Below, one piece after another: positions 9,056 through 17,629 of a stretch of 64,000 bases of DNA (position 1 is the first letter of the stretch; each line of letters begins with the position of its first letter). The stretch comes from Alishewanella aestuarii B11 (lineage in GTDB: Bacteria; Pseudomonadota; Gammaproteobacteria; Enterobacterales; Alteromonadaceae): positions 1-64,000 of the forward strand of contig NZ_ALAB01000005.1 of assembly GCF_000280055.1 (NCBI RefSeq), read 5' to 3'. A program made the position numbers and the translations under genes. The notes beneath the pieces are model-generated. The model was not told the DNA's origin. It did no database searches and saw only the letters and a list, made by a program, of their open reading frames with translations.

Positions 9056-9727
9056 ATGGAAAAGAAGCTCAGAACCAAAGACCGGATTATTCAAGCCAGT
9101 ATTGCGTTATTTAATGAGGTTGGTGAGCGTCAGGTTACCACTAACCATATTGCAGCCCATCTGGGCATCAGCCCCGGCAACCTGTATTACCACTTCCGCA
9201 ATAAAGAAGACATTATCCGGCATATTTTCCGTGAATATACCAAGCTGCTGGAAACGCGGATTAAACCGCCTTCAGCCCAAGCCAGGCCGCTGGATGCCCT
9301 GACTGATTATCTGGATATCGTATTTGAGCTGATGTGGCGGTTTCATTTTTTCTACGCCAATCTGCCGGATATCCTGTCACGGGATCCGGCCTTGCAACAG
9401 GATTACCTGCAGGTGCAGCAGGGCGTACTGGCGCGGGTGATGACGGTAATTAAAGCCTTAAAAGCCCAGGGCGTCATTGCAGTCGATGAGGCCGATATCC
9501 GCGATCTGGCGCACAATATCAAACTGCTGGTTACCTTCTGGATCAGCTATCTGAAAACCCAGGCGCCACAGGCCGAAGTGAATCAGGCCAACCTGTACCG
9601 TGGCGTCCTGAAAGTACTGCTATTATTTAAGCCCTATGCCACCGCTGCCGCCCGCGCCGATATGCTGCAACTGCAGCACTACTATAGTCAGCTGGTCGGA
9701 ACAGATCAGGCAGCGGCCGATTTGTAG
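9056..9727 (+). CDS. TetR/AcrR-family transcriptional regulator
   Basis: 223 residues. The N-terminal 60 residues form a TetR DNA-binding domain: KDRIIQASIALFNEVGERQV, then TNHIAAHLGISPGNLYYHFRNKEDI, with the NLYYHF recognition helix. The C-terminal ligand domain is all-helical and resembles the TetR_C group often found near fatty-acid genes in Pseudomonas and Alteromonads, but I cannot name a ligand. It is divergent from coaD and upstream of kbl, separated by a terminator-like hairpin, so a role in controlling threonine degradation is possible but not shown. Confidence 0.88.
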   Translation: MEKKLRTKDRIIQASIALFNEVGERQVTTNHIAAHLGISPGNLYYHFRNKEDIIRHIFREYTKLLETRIKPPSAQARPLDALTDYLDIVFELMWRFHFFYANLPDILSRDPALQQDYLQVQQGVLARVMTVIKALKAQGVIAVDEADIRDLAHNIKLLVTFWISYLKTQAPQAEVNQANLYRGVLKVLLLFKPYATAAARADMLQLQHYYSQLVGTDQAAADL

Positions 9728-9740
9728 CCAATTCTTTACA

Positions 9741-9762
9741 AGCGGGGCAGGCAAGCCCCGCT
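9741..9762 (+). terminator. Hairpin after TetR gene
   Basis: AGCGGGGC, 6-nt loop, GCCCCGCT, starting 14 bp after the TetR stop codon. Only a weak T-run follows, so termination may be partial. Confidence 0.5.
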
Positions 9763-9854
9763 AATCTTCGGTATAATCGCTGCAGCAAGGGCCGCTAGAA
9801 AGTACAATAGCGCGTCAAATCAACTTACCCGCCTACATTGCCAGAGGAGGCTTT

Positions 9855-11051
9855 ATGCGCAATGGCGCTTTTCTGCACCATCTACAACAACAAATCGAAG
9901 AGGTGAAAGCAGAAGGTCTGTACAAAGCAGAACGTATTATCAGCTCACAACAACAAGCCAGCGTTACCGTTGGCAGCGAGCAGGTACTAAACTTTTGTGC
10001 CAATAACTATCTGGGCCTGGCCAATAACCTCGAACTGATTGCTGCCGCGCAGCAGGGCCTGCAAAGCCACGGCTTTGGTGTCGCCTCAGTGCGGTTTATC
10101 TGTGGTACCCAGGATATCCATAAACAGCTGGAAGCAAAAATTAGTGCCTTTTTAGGTACCGAAGATACCATCCTGTACTCTTCCTGCTTTGATGCCAATG
10201 GCGGTTTGTTTGAAACCATCCTCGGTGCTGAAGATGCGGTGATCTCGGATGCACTGAACCATGCTTCCATTATTGACGGCGTGCGGCTGTGTAAAGCCAA
10301 ACGCTACCGTTATGCCAATAACAATATGGCCGAGCTGGAAGCCCAGCTGCAGCAGGCCGATGCCGATGGCGCCCGTTTTAAGCTGATTGCCACTGATGGT
10401 GTGTTCTCCATGGATGGCGTGATTGCCGACTTAAAAGCGGTGTGTGATCTGGCCGATAAATACAACGCCATGGTAATGGTTGACGATAGCCATGCCGTGG
10501 GTTTTGTGGGTAAAAATGGCCGCGGCACCCACGAATACTGTGACGTGATGGACAGAGTCGATATTATTACCGGCACCCTGGGCAAGGCGCTGGGCGGTGC
10601 CTCCGGTGGTTATACCTCAGGTAAAAAAGAAATTATCGAATGGCTGCGCCAGCGTTCACGGCCATATCTGTTCTCAAACTCCTTAGCACCTTCTATTGTT
10701 ACGGCGTCAATTAGGGTGCTGGAGATGCTGGAGCAGGGCGGCGCACTGCGGGAAAAGCTGTGGCAAAACGCCAATTATTTCCGCGAGCAGATGACCGCTG
10801 CCGGCTTTACGCTGGCCGGTAAAGATCATGCGATTATTCCGGTCATGCTGGGTGATGCCAAGGTGGCTGCCGAAATGGCGAAACGGATGCTGGCCGAGGG
10901 CATCTATGTGGTTGGCTTCTCCTTCCCGGTAGTACCAAAAGGCCAGGCGCGGATCCGCACCCAGATTTCAGCGGCACATACAAAAGAGCAGCTGGATAAA
11001 GCCATTGCGGCCTTTATCCGTATTGGTAAAGACATGGGCGTGATCGCATAA
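9855..11051 (+). CDS. kbl: Glycine C-acetyltransferase (2-amino-3-ketobutyrate CoA ligase)
   Basis: 398-residue PLP enzyme that cleaves 2-amino-3-oxobutyrate with CoA to glycine and acetyl-CoA, the second step of threonine degradation. Signatures are [10 protein letters not shown], the [19 protein letters not shown] region and the PLP lysine in [15 protein letters not shown], with LFSNSLAP later. A strong AGAGGAGG Shine-Dalgarno precedes the ATG. tdh begins 15 bp downstream, forming the classical kbl-tdh operon. Confidence 0.97.
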   Translation: MRNGAFLHHLQQQIEEVKAEGLYKAERIISSQQQASVTVGSEQVLNFCANNYLGLANNLELIAAAQQGLQSHGFGVASVRFICGTQDIHKQLEAKISAFLGTEDTILYSSCFDANGGLFETILGAEDAVISDALNHASIIDGVRLCKAKRYRYANNNMAELEAQLQQADADGARFKLIATDGVFSMDGVIADLKAVCDLADKYNAMVMVDDSHAVGFVGKNGRGTHEYCDVMDRVDIITGTLGKALGGASGGYTSGKKEIIEWLRQRSRPYLFSNSLAPSIVTASIRVLEMLEQGGALREKLWQNANYFREQMTAAGFTLAGKDHAIIPVMLGDAKVAAEMAKRMLAEGIYVVGFSFPVVPKGQARIRTQISAAHTKEQLDKAIAAFIRIGKDMGVIA

Positions 11052-11065
11052 GGCGGGGCGTAATA

Positions 11066-12091
11066 ATGAAAGCATTAGCAAAATTAAAAGCAGAACCGGG
11101 TATTTGGCAAACCGAGGTTGAGAAACCGGAAGTGGGGCCAAACGATGTCCTGATCAAGATCAGAAAAACCGCCATCTGTGGCACAGACGTACATATCTAC
11201 AAATGGGATGAATGGGCGCAGAACACCATTCCGCATGGCATGGTAGTTGGCCATGAATATGTCGGCGTCATTGAAGGCATGGGCTCAGAAGTGCGCGGCT
11301 TTAAATTGGGTGACCGTGTCTCCGGTGAAGGCCATATTACCTGCGGCTACTGCCGTAACTGCCGCGCCGGCCGCGTGCATTTATGCCGTAATACCATTGG
11401 TGTGGGGGTAAACCGTACCGGCTCTTTTGCTGAGTATCTGGTGATCCCGGCTTATAACGCCTTTAAGCTGCCGGACAATATCCCGGATAATATCGCGGCG
11501 ATCTTTGACCCCTTTGGCAATGCCGTACATACCGCCCTGTCTTTTGATCTGGTGGGTGAAGATGTGCTGATCACCGGGGCTGGCCCTATCGGTATTATGG
11601 CGGCCGCAGTCGCGCGCCATGTTGGTGCCCGGCATGTGGTGGTAACCGATGTCAACCCATACCGGCTTGAGCTGGCGCTGAAAATGGGTGCCAGCCGCGC
11701 CGTTGATGTCAGCAAACAGAACTTGAAAGACGTGATGCAGGAACTGGGCATGACCGAAGGCTTTGATGTTGGTCTGGAGATGTCTGGCGTACCGGCAGCC
11801 TTTAACAGCATGCTGGATACCATGAACCATGGCGGTAAGATTGCCATGCTGGGCATTCCACCATCGACCATGGCGATTGACTGGAATAAGGTCATCTTTA
11901 AAGGCCTGGTAATTAAAGGCATCTACGGCCGGGAAATGTTTGAAACCTGGTATAAGATGGCGAGCTTAATTCAGTCTGGTCTGGATTTAAGCCCGATTAT
12001 TACCCACGAAATGCCGATGGAAAACTATAAAGAAGGCTTTGAAATTATGTGCTCAGGCCAGTCAGGTAAGGTGATCCTAAACTGGTCTTAA
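11066..12091 (+). CDS. tdh: L-threonine 3-dehydrogenase
   Basis: 341-residue zinc alcohol-dehydrogenase-type enzyme that oxidises L-threonine to 2-amino-3-oxobutyrate with NAD+, feeding Kbl. Catalytic zinc ligands lie in [10 protein letters not shown] and VGHEYVG; the structural zinc site is [15 protein letters not shown]. The Rossmann motif is [11 protein letters not shown]. Length and start agree with the family. It is the distal gene of the kbl-tdh operon and converges on the diguanylate cyclase gene with an 8-bp gap. Confidence 0.97.
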   Translation: MKALAKLKAEPGIWQTEVEKPEVGPNDVLIKIRKTAICGTDVHIYKWDEWAQNTIPHGMVVGHEYVGVIEGMGSEVRGFKLGDRVSGEGHITCGYCRNCRAGRVHLCRNTIGVGVNRTGSFAEYLVIPAYNAFKLPDNIPDNIAAIFDPFGNAVHTALSFDLVGEDVLITGAGPIGIMAAAVARHVGARHVVVTDVNPYRLELALKMGASRAVDVSKQNLKDVMQELGMTEGFDVGLEMSGVPAAFNSMLDTMNHGGKIAMLGIPPSTMAIDWNKVIFKGLVIKGIYGREMFETWYKMASLIQSGLDLSPIITHEMPMENYKEGFEIMCSGQSGKVILNWS

Positions 12092-12099
12092 GCCCCGGC

Positions 12100-13845
12100 T
12101 TAAACAGCCCCGTCCGCTGTGGCGGGGCAGTACACCTGATTACGTCCCTGCTGTTTGGCCTGGTACATCGCAGCATCAGCTGCTGCCAGCAGCGCACTTA
12201 AATCGTAACCGGCCTGATTGCTGTCTGCTACACCAAAGCTGGCGGTCACTTTAAATTGCTGCTGATAACCACTGGTATCAATATCTGCCAGTGCGGTACG
12301 ACAAATATCAGCCAGCATCACCGCCTGCTCGGCCGTGCAGTCTGTCAGCAGGATCACAAACTCTTCGCCACCAATACGGCCAAAAATATCGCTATGCCGG
12401 ATAAAGTTGCGGCAACTTAGCACCACCTGTTGCAAGGTCCAGTCGCCGGCGGCATGACCAAAACGGTCATTAATTTGTTTAAAGTGGTCCAAATCAAACA
12501 GGATCAGCGCTACCGGCCGCTGCGCCCGGATGCAATGGGTAATTTCCTGCTTCGCCTGCTCGGTAAAATGATAACGGTTGCTAATGCCGGTAAGTTGGTC
12601 AAACTCGGCCATTTTGCGATAACGCTTACTGCGGGTCAGGCCACGGTAGGTCAGTAAGCCAAGGATTAAACTCAGGCTACCAATCAGTAATAGCATTAAA
12701 TAGCGATTTTCCGCCTGCTGCTGATATAAATTACGTTCCAGCGTAAGCAGTTCATTATCTTTATCCAATAGCTGGATCCGTTGCTCTTTCAGACGGGCTT
12801 CGCCACTGGCCAGCTGGTAAGCCAATTGCTGCGAGGCTTTTTCTCTGGCAATTGCCAGCTCGGTATCACGGCGTTTTTCGCTATAACGCAGCAGGTTGTC
12901 AAAGTTACGCTCCGCCTGCGCCAGCAGCGTTAGTACCCGGTAGGTACTCAGCACCGCCGGATCATTCCGATCGCCCGGTAAACTTTGCTCAGCGCGCTGC
13001 GCCAGCTCATTGGCCGCAGCCAACTCGCCCTGTTGTAATAGCGCTTCTGCGGCGGCGGCGTTAAAACCTGCGGTTAAAATCGGATAATTAATCTGTTCAA
13101 CCTGAGAATAATACTGCTGATAAAACGCCAGGGCAGCAGCGGCTTGCTGTTGTTCCAGTAAATAGAACATATGGTTGCGGATAATTAGTAGTGAGAAAAT
13201 AACTTCGTTGGCGAGTTCGCAGAGTGAGTGTGTTGAGTCGAAATCTAGTGAGTATTGTTGGAAATTTTTAGTTTTATATGCACCTTGTAGTTTCGGAGCT
13301 ATCAACCGACAGCGCAAAGCATTATCGGAAGTAATTCTTAGACCTTGGTCAATAAGCTGATTAACTAGCTCAAATCTCTCAACGTTGTTATAAAGAAGAA
13401 TAAGAGGACCTGCTACTTGGGTGTAAAGAGAAGGCTCTCTTATCGTTGGTAGAGAAACTAAAACTTGTTCCGCTTGTAGGAATGCATCACTATATCGATA
13501 GCTTAAAACATAAATGTTTGTTTTTAAGCTACTTACTTTTAATTCAAGTTCCGGACTTATATTCGTATCAACTTGTTCGAGTTGATTTAAGGCGCGCTCA
13601 AAATCTCCAGTAAGTACATGGTCCCAAGCAGTTAGTAATAACAAATGACCCAGCTCAGTGTTACTTAGCGTAGTTTTGTCAGTATTTTCATATAGCTGCC
13701 TGACATTTCCTTGGAACTGATTGCGATCTTTGAGCCTTAGGTCGTTCAGTTGCTCTAAGTGTTGACTAAAATCGCTGGCAAGAGCTGGTACATTAGCAAC
13801 TGCTAGTGCTAGAAGCAAAAAACACCTAAAAGCGAGGACCTTCAT
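12100..13845 (-). CDS. Periplasmic-sensing diguanylate cyclase (TPR-like, TM, GGDEF)
   Basis: 581 residues: signal peptide (1-24), an all-helical TPR-like periplasmic region, a coiled coil, one transmembrane helix near 385-405 (LLLIGSLSLILGLLTYRGL) and a C-terminal GGDEF domain. The active site is GRIGGEEFVILL, preceded by an RHSD product-inhibition I-site, so it should be an active, feedback-inhibited c-di-GMP synthase. Its ATG lies 3 bp after the stop of the candidate borosin precursor, with a weak ribosome site, so its translation may depend on the upstream gene. The first roughly 215 codons are much more AT-rich than the rest. Confidence 0.9.
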   Translation of the reverse strand: MKVLAFRCFLLLALAVANVPALASDFSQHLEQLNDLRLKDRNQFQGNVRQLYENTDKTTLSNTELGHLLLLTAWDHVLTGDFERALNQLEQVDTNISPELELKVSSLKTNIYVLSYRYSDAFLQAEQVLVSLPTIREPSLYTQVAGPLILLYNNVERFELVNQLIDQGLRITSDNALRCRLIAPKLQGAYKTKNFQQYSLDFDSTHSLCELANEVIFSLLIIRNHMFYLLEQQQAAAALAFYQQYYSQVEQINYPILTAGFNAAAAEALLQQGELAAANELAQRAEQSLPGDRNDPAVLSTYRVLTLLAQAERNFDNLLRYSEKRRDTELAIAREKASQQLAYQLASGEARLKEQRIQLLDKDNELLTLERNLYQQQAENRYLMLLLIGSLSLILGLLTYRGLTRSKRYRKMAEFDQLTGISNRYHFTEQAKQEITHCIRAQRPVALILFDLDHFKQINDRFGHAAGDWTLQQVVLSCRNFIRHSDIFGRIGGEEFVILLTDCTAEQAVMLADICRTALADIDTSGYQQQFKVTASFGVADSNQAGYDLSALLAAADAAMYQAKQQGRNQVYCPATADGAV

Positions 13846-13848
13846 TCT

Positions 13849-14118
13849 CTAACCGGCTAGCCGAATTGACGATAAGTTTTCTTTGTCATCGCTTGGAGTC
13901 GGAGTTTGTGGATTAGGATTTCCTGTTTCCTCTGTTTCTTCTTTTTCCTCTGGGTTTTCAGGCTCAGGTGTGTAGACAAAACAGATAATCTTTTCCCGCA
14001 ATAATGCCTGCTCTGCCGTATTAAGCGAAGCCAGTAGCGCAGCATTATCGGATTCGACGCTGGGCTGCCAGAGCGGCGTAAGTGCCAGGCTTAGTAGTTG
14101 CTCGGATAAAGTAGACAT
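13849..14118 (-). CDS. Candidate split-borosin precursor peptide
   Basis: 89 residues, no annotated family that I recognise. The N-terminal 45 residues look like a small helical borosin-binding domain: MSTLSEQLLSLAL, then DNAALLASLNTAEQALLREK, comparable in layout to Shewanella SonA (MS-LS start, an x-AAL helix, then an L-T-x-E-Q helix). A short hydrophobic beta-like stretch, IICFVYTPEP, follows where the methylated core would be, then a highly acidic, Pro/Thr-rich tail (Glu/Lys repeats, PNPQTPTP) and IRLAG. It lies in the same minus-strand cluster as the borosin-type methyltransferase (14742-15539) and a GNAT. Assignment is inference from layout and context. No strong ribosome site is visible. 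Confidence 0.6.
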   Translation of the reverse strand: MSTLSEQLLSLALTPLWQPSVESDNAALLASLNTAEQALLREKIICFVYTPEPENPEEKEETEETGNPNPQTPTPSDDKENLSSIRLAG

Positions 14119-14152
14119 TAGCAGGGCTCGGTAATTAAAGGTCGATATGTCT

Positions 14153-14181
14153 AATGTAGGCAGTTTTTATGACAGCAGCAA
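14153..14181 (-). promoter_or_regulatory. Possible sigma-70 promoter for the candidate precursor gene
   Basis: On the minus strand TTGCTG (14176-14181), 17-bp spacer, TACATT (14153-14158), 35 bp before the precursor ATG. A separate promoter would allow the peptide to be made in excess over the enzyme. Matches are moderate. Confidence 0.35.
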
Positions 14182-14194
14182 GGGGCCTTTGGTT

Positions 14195-14755
14195 TTATTT
14201 TCGGGATTCTTCCGCCGGGTTCAGCTTAAGTGGCCGGCTTAGCCGTAAAAAGCCATCCGCTAGTTCGGCACTGACCTTAAACCCCAGCTTGGCTGCCGAA
14301 TGCAGGGCGGCGAGATTTTGCTGCTGGATCCTTTTGCTCAGGGTTTCAATTCCGCCCAGACACCCGGCCTGCGCAATCAACAATCGGCTAAGTTGGGTGC
14401 CGAGCCCCTGCTGTTGCCAGGCAGGTAACAACATACGGCCAAGCTCAGCCTCGCTGGCATTGGCGCCCGGTAATAACATCGCCAGCCCGATAGCGCCCAC
14501 TCCGGCCAGTTGTACCTGAAAGTACGCTGCCGGCCAGCTGGTGGTTGTCGCTGTGGTCACAGGCAAAGAGGCAGGCTGCTGCAGGTGCTGTAGCAGCGTA
14601 TTAAAACGCGCCCGCGCCTGCGTTATGCTTAGTGCCGGACCGATATGCCGCATTACCTGGGGTTCGCAAAATAACGCCAGAAATAGTGGCTCGGCCGCAG
14701 GGTCAAGAGCCTGTAACGTCAGGCCGGGTTGGCTGGTGCCGTTAACGGCTAACAT
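14195..14755 (-). CDS. GNAT-family N-acetyltransferase
   Basis: 186 residues of the RimJ/RimL-like GNAT fold. The acetyl-CoA-binding region is ELGRMLLPAWQQQGLGTQL (Q-x-x-G-x-G motif), followed by the conserved N-LAALHSAAKLGF segment that marks the last strand-helix unit. The start codon lies 14 bp inside the methyltransferase gene, so the two are co-translated. Substrate unknown. Its place between a borosin-type methyltransferase and a candidate precursor makes peptide tailoring or self-protection possible, but a housekeeping role cannot be excluded. Confidence 0.8.
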   Translation of the reverse strand: MLAVNGTSQPGLTLQALDPAAEPLFLALFCEPQVMRHIGPALSITQARARFNTLLQHLQQPASLPVTTATTTSWPAAYFQVQLAGVGAIGLAMLLPGANASEAELGRMLLPAWQQQGLGTQLSRLLIAQAGCLGGIETLSKRIQQQNLAALHSAAKLGFKVSAELADGFLRLSRPLKLNPAEESRK

Positions 14756-15539
14756 CTGTTGCCTGATCCAGTGCGGCCAATTGTTGCAGCAGCTCCGTAT
14801 TGGCCTGTAGCGCGCTACAGGGCGGGATCACCAGTGTGGTTTTACCGCTGACAGTGGCCTGTGCCAGCTCTGATAGAGGCAAATGCTCAATGCGGGCTTG
14901 CTGGGTCGGCAGGCTGGCCGCTTCATACAGGGTAACCTGATGTGCCGGCGGATAAAAACGGCATAAATAGTCGCTTAACAGCTGCCGGTATTGGCCGGGG
15001 GTGGCAAAGCGTGCCAGACTGCGGTCGCCGGCAACACCCAGTTGCCATAAAATAAGGTAGGCGGCGGTATCGATAGTGCGCTGATAAAACATAAACTGGC
15101 TGCATTCGTACAGCTGGCAACCATAGCGGCCCGGGTCAATCCCCAGATCGGCATACAGACAGTCTTCGGCTGAGATCGCCGGTAGCATCCGGCTAAAATA
15201 ACCTTGTTGCTGCGCCTGCTTCACTGCCTGATGCGGTACCCAGGCAAAGACCCCCGGATGACCATAAAAGGCGCCAACCACCTTTTTACCGGCTACGACT
15301 TCAGCCAGCATCGCCTCAACCATTAGCTGATAGCTATGCTGGCGTGATGGCCCCTGATGATAATAAGGCTGCAGTGAGCGGGCGTCCGGGTGCATTTCCA
15401 GTAACCATTGCTCGGTTAACGCATCGGCCATTAGCACAAAGACCACATCGGCAGCAGCGATATAGTTGCGGCTAAGCGGGTCCAGATGGGCGCCCAGCAT
15501 AATGCCGGTACCCAGGCAAATCAGACTGCCCTGCGTCAT
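14742..15539 (-). CDS. Borosin-type peptide backbone alpha-N-methyltransferase (split, SonM-like)
   Basis: 265-residue tetrapyrrole-methylase-fold SAM methyltransferase. It matches the split borosin enzyme SonM of Shewanella segment by segment: GSLICLGTG, DPLSRNYI, AFYGHPGVFAWV, ISAEDCLYADLGIDPG, SQFMFYQR, ILWQLGVAGD, YEAASLP, IEHLPLSEL and LVIPP. Candidate catalytic residues Tyr60, Arg66, Tyr70 and Tyr92 have the spacing of Tyr66, Arg72, Tyr76 and Tyr98 in fungal OphMA. No fused core peptide is present, so the substrate must act in trans. Its start overlaps dusC by 4 bp and its end overlaps the GNAT by 14 bp. Confidence 0.88.
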   Translation of the reverse strand: MTQGSLICLGTGIMLGAHLDPLSRNYIAAADVVFVLMADALTEQWLLEMHPDARSLQPYYHQGPSRQHSYQLMVEAMLAEVVAGKKVVGAFYGHPGVFAWVPHQAVKQAQQQGYFSRMLPAISAEDCLYADLGIDPGRYGCQLYECSQFMFYQRTIDTAAYLILWQLGVAGDRSLARFATPGQYRQLLSDYLCRFYPPAHQVTLYEAASLPTQQARIEHLPLSELAQATVSGKTTLVIPPCSALQANTELLQQLAALDQATDVSR

Positions 15540-16486
15540 GTGGCCTCCTGGTCGCTGCGTTGTTGCTCAAGTAACTGCAAAATATCCCGGCTTTTGGTCA
15601 GTAAGCGCAGTTGGCTAAATAACTGCTGCGCCTCGGGGTATTGCAGTTTCAGGTAACTAAACCATTGCTTTACCCGGTTAGCGTAATATTTGCCTTTATC
15701 GCCGGCAATTTCAAATTCGGAATAGTGCATCAATAACGCCAGCACCTCTGGCCAGGGCAGTGGGGCGGCCTGATCACGGATGTGCCGCGCCAGATTGGGC
15801 ATCGCCAGCGCGCCGCGGCCAAGCATAATATCCTGGCACTGACTTTGCTGCTGACAGAGCAGCGCCTGCTCGGCATTCCAGATCTCGCCGTTGGCAACCA
15901 GCGGTATTTTTACCTGCTGCTTTATTTTGGCAATCCAGGGCCAGTACGCCGGTGGCCGGTACCCATCGCTTTTGGTGCGGGCATGGATCGCCAGGCTGCT
16001 GGCGCCGGCCTCGGCAATGGCTTTAGCATTGTCAAGCGCAAGACTGGTATCGTCATAACCGAGCCGAATTTTGGCGCTGACCGGGAACTGCGCTGGCACT
16101 GCGTCGCGCACCGTTTTTACGATCCGATACAGGGTCTCGGTTTCTTTTAACAGCACGGCGCCGCCGCGGCTTTTATTCACTGCTTTTGCCGGGCAACCAA
16201 AATTCAGATCGACGCCGGGTGAGCCCAGTTCCACCGCCCGCGCTGCATTTTCGGCCAGCCAGTGTGGTTCCTGCCCCAATAATTGCACCCGTACCGGGGT
16301 GCCGGCGCGGGTTTTACCACCTTGCAGCAGTTCCGGGCACAGCCGGGTAAACACCCGGGCCGGCAGTTTTTGGTCCACCACCCGCACAAATTCGGTAATG
16401 CACAAGTCATAGCCGCCAATTTGCGTCAGCATCTCGCGCATCAGGTGATCAACCACGCCCTCCATCGGGGCCAGTACGATTTTCAT
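15536..16486 (-). CDS. dusC: tRNA-dihydrouridine(16) synthase DusC
   Basis: 316-residue FMN enzyme that reduces U16 in tRNA to dihydrouridine. Motifs are LAPMEGVVDHLMREML at the N-terminus (DusC-type MEGV rather than MAGV), catalytic Cys in DLNFGCPAKAVNKSRGG, KIRLGYDD, HARTKSDGYRPPAYW and IMLGRGALAMPNL. Its stop overlaps the start of the borosin-type methyltransferase by 4 bp (ATGA), so a housekeeping gene heads the accessory cluster. Confidence 0.95.
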   Translation of the reverse strand: MKIVLAPMEGVVDHLMREMLTQIGGYDLCITEFVRVVDQKLPARVFTRLCPELLQGGKTRAGTPVRVQLLGQEPHWLAENAARAVELGSPGVDLNFGCPAKAVNKSRGGAVLLKETETLYRIVKTVRDAVPAQFPVSAKIRLGYDDTSLALDNAKAIAEAGASSLAIHARTKSDGYRPPAYWPWIAKIKQQVKIPLVANGEIWNAEQALLCQQQSQCQDIMLGRGALAMPNLARHIRDQAAPLPWPEVLALLMHYSEFEIAGDKGKYYANRVKQWFSYLKLQYPEAQQLFSQLRLLTKSRDILQLLEQQRSDQEAT

Positions 16487-16507
16487 TTAGTTACTGTTTT
16501 GCTTCAT

Positions 16508-16679
16508 TTAGTTGCTGTCTTGCGGCGAGCTGGCGTGCGCATGCTGGCGTTGCCGGCGGCAGCGCTCAGAGCAGTAGCGCACGTCATCCCAGTTACGCTG
16601 CCACTTTTTGCGCCAGCTAAAAGCTAACTGGCACACCGGGCAGATTTTTTGCGGCAGGGTGGTTTTGTGGTGGGCCATA
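16508..16679 (-). pseudogene. DUF2256 protein gene with a +1 frameshift
   Basis: Start at 16679 gives [20 protein letters not shown] and then a stop. In the next frame the sequence continues as [20 protein letters not shown] plus a basic tail and TAA at 16508. Together these make the typical 56-residue DUF2256 zinc-ribbon-like protein (two Cys pairs, W-RKKW motif). The break falls in a run of five A (five T on the coding strand, 16619-16623); four would restore the frame. This is either a real inactivating indel or a sequencing error in the homopolymer. It lies just upstream of dusC on the same strand. Confidence 0.75.
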
Positions 16680-16687
16680 AAGCCGCC

Positions 16688-17560
16688 TTAAACGCTATAG
16701 ATGGTGCGCAGTTCCTGGCGGTGCAACAGCTCGGCTAGCTCCGGCAATTGCAGCGGCTCCAGCTCCAACACATCCAGAATACGGCTTTGATGTAGCTGCC
16801 ATTCCGGATCCAGATTAACCTGAAACAGCTGCCGGCTTTCACCACTGAAAAATTCGGCAATTTTTAAAATGGCAAAGCGCTGATGTTCGGCCTGGTTATC
16901 GGTTTCCAGCAACAGCGCCGGGCTGTGGTGATAGGCAATAATATTACACAGTGTCTGGGTTAGACCCCAGGATTCGGCAATCAGATAGCCCAGCACTTCA
17001 TGGCTGGTATGAAAATGCTGCTCTTCAATACTGCTGACCGCCTGCTGTTGCAGCAAACCTTGCTGCAGCACAGTGGCATATTGCGGCGCCTGTTGGCTAA
17101 TCAGTGCCATGCCGGCGTTGCGAAATAGCCCCAGTGAGTAACAATCGTCCTGGCACTGCTGATCAAAATTCAGCTGTTTCGCCAGTGTCATCGCCAGGGT
17201 GGCGGTATGCAGGGCATTGGTCCAGAGCTTGCGGCTAAACTCATCCTGGCGGCCTTCTTCCAGCGTAAAGCGCAGCAGTACACTGCGTACCAGCATCACT
17301 ACCCGGTTTAATCCCAGATAGCGGCAGGCTTGCTCCACCGAGGTAATTTTATTGCGCAGCCCAAAGTAGGCCGAGTTGACTACCTTGAGCGTAAAGCCGG
17401 CAATACCGATATCCAGCGCAATCAGCGAAGCAATACGGTTTAAGTCCGGTTCGGCAGCATTCAGTTGTTGCTGGATATGCCGCAGTACCTGGGGTTGTGG
17501 CGGAATGGTAAAGCCCTGCAGCGCATGCTCAACCAGGCTCATATCGATTGCTTTTACCAT
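16688..17560 (-). CDS. HDOD-domain protein
   Basis: 290 residues with a single HDOD domain (about 10-210): GFTIPPQPQVLRHIQQQL, IASLIALDIGIAGFTLKVVNSAYFG, ACRYLGLNRVVMLV, then HTSHEVLGYLIAESWGL and IIAYHHSPA. HDOD proteins are HD-like but usually lack hydrolase metal ligands and act in signalling. There is no GGDEF, EAL or receiver domain attached, so it may act through a partner. The next upstream gene on the strand is an unknown 154-residue protein. Confidence 0.88.
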   Translation of the reverse strand: MVKAIDMSLVEHALQGFTIPPQPQVLRHIQQQLNAAEPDLNRIASLIALDIGIAGFTLKVVNSAYFGLRNKITSVEQACRYLGLNRVVMLVRSVLLRFTLEEGRQDEFSRKLWTNALHTATLAMTLAKQLNFDQQCQDDCYSLGLFRNAGMALISQQAPQYATVLQQGLLQQQAVSSIEEQHFHTSHEVLGYLIAESWGLTQTLCNIIAYHHSPALLLETDNQAEHQRFAILKIAEFFSGESRQLFQVNLDPEWQLHQSRILDVLELEPLQLPELAELLHRQELRTIYSV

Positions 17561-17629
17561 CTGCTTTACTCCCGGTTGTGCACTTTTGGGTATGCCTTTT
17601 GTCGTGCGCCGCTAATCAGAACTAAGGAT

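Noticed and set aside
12107-12128. GCCCCG...CGGGGC hairpin as a terminator for tdh
   Set aside because: It lies within the last codons of the convergent diguanylate cyclase and has no T-run; support is too weak.
13857-14045. A 62-codon overlapping minus-strand frame as an alternative borosin precursor
   Set aside because: It is a basic, Lys/Arg-rich out-of-frame reading of the 89-residue gene with no leader-like or core-like pattern.
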